64,000 nt of DNA from CAYRUD01 sp964427425. GTDB lineage: Bacteria; Chlamydiota; Chlamydiia; Chlamydiales; FEN-1388. Of this stretch, positions 37,701-44,913 are shown piece after piece. A program made the translations under genes and the position numbers. Below the pieces are notes generated by a model. It did not search any database. It saw only the letters and a list, made by a program, of their open reading frames with translations, and was not told the DNA's origin. Location: NCBI GenBank assembly GCA_964427425.1, contig CAYRUD010000011.1, positions 62,001-126,000 on the forward strand, read 5' to 3'. Position 1 is the stretch's first letter. The number at the start of each line of letters is the position of its first letter.

Positions 37701-38041
37701 CAGATCTCGTGGACTTCTTCGCTATTAACGATATTCTTAGAAGAAGATGCGAGTTTTATGAGTGCGCAGTTAACGGCGGAGACAACTTTAAATTGAGTCT
37801 CATGATTGAATATTTCAATCGGATTCAAAATTCCGCGGGCGAGTCTATCATCGGCAACAGCTGCACCAATTGCTCTCAAAATCTTCTCTGGTCGGCACTC
37901 TGAGATTCCCTTTGTCCCCTGAATCTTTGGCAGATTGGTAGGGATGATAAGATTTTGAACAAGTTTCTCCCAGGGAAGCGTTGGCTTAAGAGCCTTAGGA
38001 GTTTCTACAAAGATACGGATGTCTTGTACAGTTGGAGCCAT
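34739..38041 (-). CDS. nrdA: Ribonucleoside-diphosphate reductase large subunit with two ATP cones
   Basis: Catalytic alpha subunit of class I ribonucleotide reductase, reducing NDPs to dNDPs. The 1100-residue length exceeds E. coli NrdA by about 340, because two ATP-cone domains sit in tandem at the N-terminus: one more degenerate at about 40-140 (CRPEKILRAIGAAVAD) and one clearer at about 143-260 (RRNGKKAQWNPEKIFNAIYKAF). ATP cones mediate dATP/ATP allosteric activity control. The catalytic barrel has LSSCYGL (first redox Cys), NLCTEITLNN near residue 720 (Asn, thiyl Cys, Glu), VCNLGSINL (second redox Cys), the radical-transfer tyrosine pair in KTTYYLKNK, and the C-terminal swinging Cys pair Cys1096/Cys1099. 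Long multi-cone NrdA is a chlamydial trait. nrdB lies 497 bases upstream on the same strand. Confidence 0.96.
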   Translation of the reverse strand: MAPTVQDIRIFVETPKALKPTLPWEKLVQNLIIPTNLPKIQGTKGISECRPEKILRAIGAAVADDRLARGILNPIEIFNHETQFKVVSAVNCALIKLASSSKNIVNSEEVHEICENCLLEEGETLAAKGYLLYRIQKQRRHDTAKKLEVLRRNGKKAQWNPEKIFNAIYKAFLAEALQDSNVTLDIEEADRQEAGQRANVVSQKVIHEITSSGRDIIHIEEIQDSIERTLNDMGYHETAKRFANYRAERTRLRNLKAQTEIQPVVLPEIVTPSLMARIEFAMLDLTLSLSKEEIAHRMSASLFIELSPKEQMMTVLLNARSLIEFDPEFRFFAARILLTYIYEEILDWRVEDGIGKLKKAHEDGFPKYINRGIELGLLSPELKKFDIKALAQKINPMADLKFDFLGIMTLYDRYLLHERYEETVSKNSTPIIDKRGKRRIELPQYMWMRVAMGISYNEKEKEESALTFYNLYTSKRYCSSTPTLFNSGTMRPQLSSCYGLTASDDIGTIKSNENNQPYPTGIFGTFMNCAHLSKYAGGLGVDFTPVRGMGSHIRGTNGESLGIVPFLKIMNDTAVAVNQGGKRRGVVCCYLETWHNDIEEFLDLRKNVGDERRRTHDMHTANWIPDLFIIRAIKGQDWTLFRANEVPDLHECYGKKFNERYEHYERLAEEGKIYGKKVRASTLWKKMLSTIFETGHPWITFKDPCNIRSPQDHVGVVHNSNLCTEITLNNSDEEHFVCNLGSINLSAFVRQDGTIDKDELAKTVQIAVRMLDNVIDINFYPTLPARQANMRHRPIGLGLMGWQDTLHLMRVPFESEKMVALADEMMEFIAWHAYNASCLLAKEKGTYESFKGSKWDRGMMPLDTLELLEKERGIAIDVSRQSLMPWGELRERIAKNGMRNSNVLAIAPTATISNIMGCSACIEPDFRHIYSKSNLSGEFMCITPLLANALKQQGLWSKDMLEELKYHKGEIDEMESIPEWIKIQFKTAFKIDQKWLLRSAAVRQKWIDQSQSINLFLDRPDEKLLSTIYLMAWKMGLKTTYYLKNKSASDIEDASLDIKRKTKEIEDISLSQKSFNDAMPGLSTGPKACSLLNPDCESCQ

Positions 38042-38538
38042 AACAGGATGCCACTCTTCAATTTTTTTTCAGTCTTTGACATGTCTTCCTTCGAACCCTA
38101 CTTCTTTCCGTGAGGAAAAAGATAAGATCTCTGAAGGATGTGTCACGCTTACACGTGCAACTTCTCTACATTCGGCTCCTTCATGTTTTGGGGAGCTTAC
38201 ATTTGAGAGGCTAAAGGTTTGCTTGTAAATGAAGAGACTGCGAGACCTCAAGAAATTTTTAAAATAATTTCTCTTTTCTCGTAAGTCGCTCTTCTTCAGT
38301 AGCTTGTTTCTTGTCGATGCAAAAAGGCAATTTCAACCTATGCGTTTTACTCTCGATAAGCGTTTGAACAAGCACTTATATATATAATGTAATAATACTT
38401 CAGTCGACTCGATCGAATGGGAAGTCGTATTCTCGAATATGCCTTAAGAGAAAGCGCCTCTTCTCTTTCAGGAGAGTAGAGGCGGTTTTCTTCATTATTT
38501 AAGGCTTTTAGCACGAGTAGAAGGTAAGAGGAGTATTC
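38042..38538. other. Intergenic region between nrdB and nrdA
   Basis: A 497-base gap holding the nrdB terminator at its right end and presumably the nrdA promoter. No frame in it looks coding. A TA-rich stretch at 38374-38390 only loosely resembles an NrdR box. Confidence 0.5.
38455..38484 (-). terminator. Terminator of nrdB
   Basis: CGCCTCTTCTCT at 38455-38466 pairs with AGAGTAGAGGCG at 38473-38484 with one mismatch and a 6-nt loop. On the minus strand it is followed by TTTCTCTT. It lies about 55 bases past the nrdB stop, so nrdA probably has its own promoter. Confidence 0.8.
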
Positions 38539-39666
38539 TTACAATTCGATACCTTCAAACAATTCATCTTCGTTCTTCACTTCTTGAAGGTTCGAGACTT
38601 TACCGTATTCTGTAACTCGTGTCTCAAAGAAGTTTTCATTCTTCTTGAGATAGATAATTTCCGCAGACCATGGGAATGGGTTGTCGAGAATGATGTTTCC
38701 GCGACCATCGTCAATTGGATCCCATCCGAGGGCGAGAAGTCGTCTGTTCGCATTGTAACGAACGAACTTCTTGATCTCATCAGGTGAGAGGCCTGCAATT
38801 GGTTGTGGAAGGATGTCGTCAACGAATTGGATTTCGCTCGCAATACCTTCTTTCATAAACTCGATGAGCTCGGCTTTGAACTCTGGAGACAAAATATCTG
38901 GGTTCTCTTCAATGAGGGCCAAGAAGATTCGTCGTCCTAACTCAATGTGGTTTGACTCATCTCTCATTGTGTAGCGGAACATCTGTCCGATACCTGGCAT
39001 TTTACCGTTTCTCATTAAGTGAAGAATTGGCAAGAAGAGGCCGTAGAACTGTGTTCCTTCCATGATTTGGGTGATACCAAAGATGGTCTTTGCCAAGAGT
39101 CTCTTATTCTCTGTAATGCTGAGATCTAAGTCACGACGCATTTGCGGTAAATGCTTAGTAACGAGATCATTCTTTTTAATAATAGATGGCATCGAGAGGA
39201 AGAGTGCTGTCATTTCATGTGGGTTGATTCCCAATGAGGAGATCATGTAGAGCAAAGACTCTGTATGAATGTTCTCTTCTTGAACGTGACGGCCAACAGC
39301 CATTTTCAATTCAGGGGCTGTTAAGCTTTCTCTGATAACAGTTTGAGCGCAATCACCGACAATGCCTTCAGCGGAGCAGAAGTAACCAATACCAAATCGA
39401 ATGATATTTCTTTCAAGCTCGCTCAACATGCGTGAGTCATTCCACTGCTGGACGTCATCAAACATTGGAATTTCTTGAGGAAGCCAGTGGTTTGCTTCCA
39501 TCTGTCGGTACAACTCATATGCCCATGGATATTTTAAAGGCATAACATTGAATTCCGGGCTATTTCGTCCGCAGATAACTCGCTTGCCTTCAAAGGCTGC
39601 TTTGGCGTGTGCTTTGCTGAGCACGAATCGACGTCCACCGACTTCGTATTCAAAAGTGTCTGACAT
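38539..39666 (-). CDS. nrdB: Ribonucleotide reductase small subunit, class Ic-like, leucine at the radical site
   Basis: Beta subunit that stores the oxidant for NrdA. 375 residues, ferritin-like fold. The dimetal ligands are all visible: Glu100 (SAEGIVGD), Glu131 and His134 (ENIHTES), Glu203 (IMEGTQ), Glu237 and His240 (RDESNH). The first ligand is Glu, not Asp, as in class Ic. The residue four after His134, where class Ia has the radical Tyr and Chlamydia trachomatis has Phe, is Leu138. So this subunit cannot form the usual tyrosyl radical and should use a high-valent metal centre (Mn/Fe in known class Ic), or another mechanism. The C-terminus ends in DELFEGIEL, the expected NrdA-binding tail. 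The ribosome site is excellent: AAGGAG 8 bases before the ATG. nrdA follows downstream on the same strand. Confidence 0.95.
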   Translation of the reverse strand: MSDTFEYEVGGRRFVLSKAHAKAAFEGKRVICGRNSPEFNVMPLKYPWAYELYRQMEANHWLPQEIPMFDDVQQWNDSRMLSELERNIIRFGIGYFCSAEGIVGDCAQTVIRESLTAPELKMAVGRHVQEENIHTESLLYMISSLGINPHEMTALFLSMPSIIKKNDLVTKHLPQMRRDLDLSITENKRLLAKTIFGITQIMEGTQFYGLFLPILHLMRNGKMPGIGQMFRYTMRDESNHIELGRRIFLALIEENPDILSPEFKAELIEFMKEGIASEIQFVDDILPQPIAGLSPDEIKKFVRYNANRRLLALGWDPIDDGRGNIILDNPFPWSAEIIYLKKNENFFETRVTEYGKVSNLQEVKNEDELFEGIEL

Positions 39667-40129
39667 GCCCGAAACTCCTTAGTTGATCTTCACTCTTGCT
39701 AACTTAATCTTTACTGGTTCCTCTTTTACTTCTAGAGGATACTGTGTAATAGGGTTTACTGCTGCTGCTACTTGTCTCTTCAAGTAACTTTATTCAAATG
39801 CGTATAGCTGAAGACTATATTCAAAACTCTCTTTTACTCAGTATTCTACACTTACACAGCTCATCATAACGAGACGATGATCAGGTAAGATGGTTTTGCG
39901 AGAGTATATATTGATGTTACATTCAAAACTGGCTAAGAGGTGTTTCCTAGCAAAGCGAGAAATGCAGTAAATGTGGCTGGATCTTAGCATATATTCCAGT
40001 TTTTGGGGGAATAGGCTTGATAGGATGAATGCTAATTTGTGGTAGTCGATTTATAATGAGGCGATTGTGGCAGCGAAAAATTCTATCTGGGGTCTTGATT
40101 GACCCCAGGTGGGATGGTGTGGGTTTAAA
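39667..40129. other. Intergenic region upstream of nrdB
   Basis: A 463-base AT-rich gap containing the nrdB promoter and ribosome site on the right of its start, and the putP terminator at its far end. Small frames here are not convincing. No RNA gene was recognised. Confidence 0.5.
40087..40108 (-). terminator. Terminator of putP
   Basis: CTGGGGTC at 40087-40094 pairs perfectly with GACCCCAG at 40101-40108 around a 6-nt loop. Read on the minus strand it is followed by ATAGAATTTTT. It lies 22 bases past the putP stop. Confidence 0.8.
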
Positions 40130-41575
40130 TTATTCTGTATCAGTTGTGTATGTGACTTTTGAAAGGAGTGATACGGACCAAATCATTCCTAAGCTGATGA
40201 AAAAGCCGGGTATCATTGATGGCACATGATCGATGATTCCCTGTTGGGTGAGGGACTCGTTGAGTGTTGGCCATAATGCTGAGACTAGAGCACCAGAGAT
40301 GATCCCACAGAGAGCTCCTTTGCCTGTAATCTTATCGGAGTAAAGGCTTGATATCATAAGGGGGCCAAAGCTTGAGCCAAGTCCTGCCCATGAATAGTAG
40401 ACAGTGTCCATGATTGTCGCGCTCTTTGAACGAGCAAAGAGAAGCGCTACAGTTGAGATGACGAGCACACATCCCCTGAAGATGGCATTTTTTAAACGAA
40501 TTCCTCTTTCTGGGAAGAGTCTGCCAATAAGATCTTCAGAGAAGAGCGAGGCGGCGACTAATATCTGTGAATCCATCGTAGATATTGTAGCAGCTACGAT
40601 TCCACACATAGCGAAGCCAAGGACGATAGGAGAGAACAGGGTTTTTGCCATCTCTATGAAGAGAAGTTCTGGATTTGCAAGCGGCTCATTGAAGAAAGCT
40701 ACCGCAACGATTCCACAGAAAGCAGAAGCTCCTAAGCTGATAATTTGCCAGAGAATGCCTACATATTTCGATTTTGAAAGATCGGACGCTTTCTCAATCG
40801 CCATAAATTTCGTTACAATATGAGGCATTCCAAAATAACCAAGTCCCCACGCGAAAAATGGATAGACTATCTCTTTCCAGCTGACAGATGGTCCGAATAA
40901 ATCTAAAGAAAGTCCGGCTTCGGCCATTTTTAAGGTTACTGTGCTTAATCCGCCGACATCAAATAATGCGTAGAGAGGGACAATAATAATGACAGCAAGC
41001 AAAAAGAGAGCTTGAAAAAGGTCTGCCCATGCGACACTGACAAATCCGCCTAAGAACGTGTAGGCGATGACAATGAACGTCGCAAATATGAGCCCGAACA
41101 TGTAGTCGATATGAAAGAGGGACTCAAAGACAAGCCCAACGCCAATCATCCCTGCCGAGAGGTAGTATGTCAAAAAGAGAATGCAGGCGATGGCAGAAGT
41201 TGCTCGGATTGAGTTAGCTTCTTCAGGAAATCGCTTCGCGAAGAAGCTCGAGATTGTTGTTGCATCAAGCGCCTCGGTTCGCTGTCTCAATTTTGGCGCG
41301 ATAAAGTGCCAGTTGCAGAACATCCCCGTGACAAGAGCGATTGCAACCCAGCACTGGCCCATACCACCCACATAGAGGCTGACAGGAAAGGCTAAAAAGA
41401 GCCAGCTACTCATATCGCTTGCATGAGCAGAAAGGGCTGTAAGCCAAAAGTTGAGTGAGCGTCCTCCTAATATAAGATCGCTACTTCCTCTCGATCGAAT
41501 TGTTGAGTAGATTGTCACTCCAAAGAGGAGTACGAAGTAGACTACAAAAGCAAATGAAAAGGCAAGGTTATTCAT
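40130..41575 (-). CDS. putP: Sodium/proline symporter (SSS family)
   Basis: Inner-membrane sodium-coupled solute importer of the SSS family, 481 residues with about 13 membrane segments. The N-terminal part resembles PutP closely: LILGGRSLNFWLTALSAHAS followed by DMSSWLFL, where Asp54 corresponds to the Na+-site Asp of PutP. It continues with FLGGFVSVAWADLFQAL (helix VI region) and MCGIVAATISTMDSQILVAAS (the SSS signature around the second sodium site). Proline is the likely substrate, but related SSS proteins carry other amino acids or acetate, so I hold the substrate loosely. It is divergent from the acyl-CoA synthetase gene across 569 bases. Proline import would complement the arginine catabolism genes in this window. 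Confidence 0.88.
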   Translation of the reverse strand: MNNLAFSFAFVVYFVLLFGVTIYSTIRSRGSSDLILGGRSLNFWLTALSAHASDMSSWLFLAFPVSLYVGGMGQCWVAIALVTGMFCNWHFIAPKLRQRTEALDATTISSFFAKRFPEEANSIRATSAIACILFLTYYLSAGMIGVGLVFESLFHIDYMFGLIFATFIVIAYTFLGGFVSVAWADLFQALFLLAVIIIVPLYALFDVGGLSTVTLKMAEAGLSLDLFGPSVSWKEIVYPFFAWGLGYFGMPHIVTKFMAIEKASDLSKSKYVGILWQIISLGASAFCGIVAVAFFNEPLANPELLFIEMAKTLFSPIVLGFAMCGIVAATISTMDSQILVAASLFSEDLIGRLFPERGIRLKNAIFRGCVLVISTVALLFARSKSATIMDTVYYSWAGLGSSFGPLMISSLYSDKITGKGALCGIISGALVSALWPTLNESLTQQGIIDHVPSMIPGFFISLGMIWSVSLLSKVTYTTDTE

Positions 41576-42144
41576 AATAATGGTGATTTCACCCTTAACA
41601 GTAATTCATGATTAGCATCTGAATATTCTTCTGCTATTTCCAATTTCTTTAGATTTAACTCTCTTACGAGAGTCTCCTTATTACCAACAAAGAGTACATC
41701 TCAAGTCTTTGAGGTATCAAGAGAGAAGATAATATAAGCTCTTCATCGAGTGGTCATATGTCCCGCCGCAGCGGGTGGTAGAAAGGGTAAAAATGAGAAG
41801 AGGAGAGCGGAGTGAAAGGATATAAAAAAGAAGTGAGAGTGCGAGTTTGAGCGCGCGCTGAGCGAACTGTTATTACAGCTCATTGTTATCACAGTAAGGA
41901 TACTCCTTCTTCACTTTAACTTTTGATCTATAAGGGTATGATAACTTGCCTCTTTTTTTCTACGAAAACGACATCAATGAAAAAATTAATTGGGAGAGGA
42001 GAACTCGAAAGGTAATTAGCAGGTAAACGGCTGAATCTTTGTTTAATCTCTCTTATGAATGGTAAAAAAAAGAGAGCTGTCGCTATGAGTGTAAAGAATA
42101 GATTTTAATACATTCATTCCGATTAAAGAAGGCCTATATCTCAT
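41576..42144. other. Divergent intergenic region, putP / acyl-CoA synthetase
   Basis: A 569-base gap between divergent starts. It is purine-rich in the centre (around 41780-41850). It contains a pair of operator-like 12-mers (listed separately) and a short GC hairpin (CCCGC-CGCA-GCGGG near 41762). It holds no convincing coding frame. Confidence 0.5.
41867..41894. promoter_or_regulatory. Possible tandem operator
   Basis: Two similar 12-mers, CTGTTATTACAG (41867-41878, a palindrome) and TTGTTATCACAG (41883-41894, near-palindrome), are spaced 16 bases start to start. That spacing and symmetry would fit a dimeric regulator binding on adjoining faces. No regulator is identified. Confidence 0.3.
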
Positions 42145-44880
42145 ATGACTTACCAAGACCCTTCCCAGAATTTTATCTATGAGTATCCCCATGCTTTGGA
42201 GTCTATATTTAGTCCAAGACAAGTAGCTGTTATTGGGGCAAGAGACACTATGGGGAGTGTTGGTCGAACAATTATGGCTAATCTTCTCTCAGGCGGATTT
42301 CAGGGGAAAGTTGTCGGGGTTAATCCAAAGAGATCAGAGGTGATGGGAGCTCCTTGTTATCCATCTATAAAGGATGTCCCAGGAGATGTCGATTTAGCGG
42401 TTATTGTAATCCCAGCCCTACACGTTCTTCAAGCTATCAGGGAATGTGTCGAAAAAAAGGTGAAGTCAGCAATCATTATCTCAGCAGGCTTTAAAGAACT
42501 TGGGCCTGAGGGGCTTCGACTCGAGAACGAAGTAATTAATGAAGCAAAACGGGGCGGTATACGCGTCATTGGCCCTAACTGTCTTGGAGTGATGAATCCG
42601 CATTCGGGCCTAAATGCCTCGTTTGCCAGGGGGATTGCGCTGAAGGGGTCGCTCGCTTTCATCAGTCAATCAGGAGCTATGTGCACAGCAGTTCTAGACT
42701 GGAGCTTAAAACAGGGGATAGGCTTTAGCGGTTTTGTCTCAATAGGTTCTATGGCCGATGTCAACTGGGGTGATCTTATTGAATATTATGGAAGAGACCC
42801 TCATACCAAAGCCATATTGATATATATGGAGACAGTTGGAAATCCAAGGCAGTTTATGAGCGCGGCCAGAGAAGTCGCACTCGACAAGCCTATCATTATT
42901 ATAAAACCTGGAAAAAGCAATGAAGCTCGAAAAGCTGCGGCGTCTCACACAGGATCGCTCTCTGGTAGCGATGATGTCTTTGAAGCGGCATGCGAAAGAG
43001 CTGGCGTGTTGCGAGTAGAGTCGATTTCGCAGCTTTTCGCAATGGCAGAAGTTCTCGCTCGACAGCCAAAGCCAAGGGGTCCAAATCTTGCAATTGTGAC
43101 CAATGCAGGTGGTCCCTCGGTTCTTGCAACAGATAGTGCCATTGAACATGGAGCAAAAATTGCCTCTCTTGATCCTAAAACGATTGAAGTGTTGAATACA
43201 TTCCTTCCAAGCGCATGGAGCCATGGGAATCCTGTTGATATCTTAGGTGATGCTGATCCCACTCGATATGAAAAGACGATCCAAGAACTCATGAAAGATG
43301 AGGCGGTTCACGGTCTTTTGGTCGTCTTATCTCCGCAGGATATGACAGATGCTGAAGGAACGAGTAAGGCATTGAGCTCGTTTTCTCATAACTCTGCAAA
43401 ACCTATCATTACAAGTTGGATGGGGGGCGCATCTGTGGAGAAAGGGCGCGAAATTCTTACACAACAGAATATCCCTTGCTTTCAGTATCCAGATGATGCT
43501 GCTTGGAGTTTTGCAATGATGTGGCGCGACTCACAACTTATTGATGCGCTGTATAGAACCCCCTCAAGCGATATAAGCCGTATTGAAGAAAGAGAGAAGA
43601 TAAAAAATCATGCAAAAGATCTGATTCATACTGTTCGGGAAGCAAAAAGAGAACTCCTTACTGAGGACGAATCAAAGAGGCTTTTATCGCTCTACGGTAT
43701 TCCTGTTGTAGAGACAGTAAAAGCGAGCTCCATTGAAGAGGCAAAAGAAGCTGCCAAGAGAATGGGGTTTCCTGTTGTTGTGAAGCTTCATTCCGAAACG
43801 ATTACGCATAAAAGCGATGTCGGTGGTGTTCAGCTCAACATACGTTCATTAGATGCTGTTGAAGCAGCGTTCAATGTTATTCGATCAAATGTTGAGACTA
43901 AGTATGGACTTTCGCACTTCCAAGGTGTCACAGTCCAGAAGATGGTCGACAGAAGTGGGGTAGAGCTCATCATTGGAAGTTCTTTAGATCCTCAATTCGG
44001 TCCAGTGATCCTTTTCGGAGCGGGTGGAATTTACGTGGAAGTCATGAAGGACAGGGCTTTAGGTTTGCCACCTCTCAACTCGACTCATGCTTTACGAATG
44101 ATGCACAAAACAAAGATCATCAACGCCCTTAGCGACTTTAGGGGTAAGAAAGCGGTTCCTCTTGAAAAAGTGGCAGATTGTATCGTCAAATTTTCGGAAT
44201 TGATTGTTGATCATCCAGAAATTATTGAGAGTGATATGAATCCTCTTATCGCTTCATCGGAAGGGATTATAGCCCTTGATGCTCGATTCGTTCTTGCGCC
44301 TGAGAAAGAGATAGGAAAATTGCCTCAACCGGCTTGTCGACCTTATCCGATTGAGTACGTCCGACGAGAGATAATAAAGGACAATGAGCAAATTCTCTTG
44401 CGACCTATGAGGGCGGAAGATGAGCCACTCATCATAGAATTTCATAAAGAACTCTCGGAAAGAAGTGTTCGTCAAAGGTTCTTTGAATTTGTCTCGTTTG
44501 ATGCTCGTGTCTCTCATGAACGGCTTGTTCGAATTTGCAACACTGACTTTGACCGAGAAATTGCTCTCGTTGCCGAAGTTACAGATTCTCAAGATGAGAC
44601 TATGAAACGTATCGGGGGTGTTGTCCGTCTCGTTAAAGAGCCCGGGATCTTGAAATGGAATCTGAAGCTGATTGTCATTGATCGATATCAGGGTAAGGGT
44701 CTTGGAAAAGCGCTTATGAAGCATGCCTTTGATGTTATTCAAAAAGAGGGAGTAAGCGGAGAGATTCTTGCGTATGTCTTAGAAGAAAATGGTGGGATGA
44801 TCACTATTCTAAAGAGATACGGCTTTGAGCTTAAATCGCAAAAAGCCGATAGCATATTAGAATTTTCGAAGATTGTTTAG
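42145..44880 (+). CDS. ADP-forming acetate/acyl-CoA synthetase fused to GNAT acetyltransferase
   Basis: 911 residues. The N-terminal part is an NDP-forming acyl-CoA synthetase: a CoA-binding Rossmann domain (VIGARDTMGSVGR, GVNPKRSEV), a ligase domain (SQSGAMCTAVLDW), and ASHTGSLSGSD near residue 268, with the His expected to be phosphorylated during acyl-CoA formation. An ATP-grasp domain follows (KLHSETITHKSDVGGVQLN, LFGAGGIYVEVMKD). The last ~150 residues are a GNAT domain (LRPMRAEDEP, YQGKGLGKALMKHAF). The domain order matches the Pat/YfiQ protein lysine acetyltransferases, in which the synthetase half is often degenerate. The SHTG motif here suggests it may still be active. It could recycle acetate and acetylate lysines. 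It ends near a hairpin shared with the ABC-F gene. Confidence 0.9.
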   Translation: MTYQDPSQNFIYEYPHALESIFSPRQVAVIGARDTMGSVGRTIMANLLSGGFQGKVVGVNPKRSEVMGAPCYPSIKDVPGDVDLAVIVIPALHVLQAIRECVEKKVKSAIIISAGFKELGPEGLRLENEVINEAKRGGIRVIGPNCLGVMNPHSGLNASFARGIALKGSLAFISQSGAMCTAVLDWSLKQGIGFSGFVSIGSMADVNWGDLIEYYGRDPHTKAILIYMETVGNPRQFMSAAREVALDKPIIIIKPGKSNEARKAAASHTGSLSGSDDVFEAACERAGVLRVESISQLFAMAEVLARQPKPRGPNLAIVTNAGGPSVLATDSAIEHGAKIASLDPKTIEVLNTFLPSAWSHGNPVDILGDADPTRYEKTIQELMKDEAVHGLLVVLSPQDMTDAEGTSKALSSFSHNSAKPIITSWMGGASVEKGREILTQQNIPCFQYPDDAAWSFAMMWRDSQLIDALYRTPSSDISRIEEREKIKNHAKDLIHTVREAKRELLTEDESKRLLSLYGIPVVETVKASSIEEAKEAAKRMGFPVVVKLHSETITHKSDVGGVQLNIRSLDAVEAAFNVIRSNVETKYGLSHFQGVTVQKMVDRSGVELIIGSSLDPQFGPVILFGAGGIYVEVMKDRALGLPPLNSTHALRMMHKTKIINALSDFRGKKAVPLEKVADCIVKFSELIVDHPEIIESDMNPLIASSEGIIALDARFVLAPEKEIGKLPQPACRPYPIEYVRREIIKDNEQILLRPMRAEDEPLIIEFHKELSERSVRQRFFEFVSFDARVSHERLVRICNTDFDREIALVAEVTDSQDETMKRIGGVVRLVKEPGILKWNLKLIVIDRYQGKGLGKALMKHAFDVIQKEGVSGEILAYVLEENGGMITILKRYGFELKSQKADSILEFSKIV

Positions 44881-44893
44881 AATTCAACTCTTG

Positions 44894-44913
44894 GGAGGCT
44901 ATAGCTAGCCTCC
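44894..44913. terminator. Hairpin between convergent genes
   Basis: GGAGGCTA at 44894-44901 pairs with TAGCCTCC at 44906-44913 around TAGC. It lies 14 bases past the acyl-CoA synthetase stop and overlaps the stop codon of the convergent ABC-F gene. On the plus strand it runs into TCCTTTCTT. Confidence 0.65.

Noticed and set aside
38019..38251. Frames on both strands upstream of nrdA
   Set aside because: They overlap the nrdA start in other frames or the adjacent promoter region and have no ribosome sites.
38364..38388. TTGAAC / TATAAT pair on the plus strand considered as a promoter
   Set aside because: The spacer is only 13 bases and there is no plus-strand gene downstream.
38374..38390. 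TA-rich element between nrdB and nrdA considered as an NrdR box
   Set aside because: It matches the expected 16-base palindrome poorly, has the wrong length, and no second box at the right spacing was seen.
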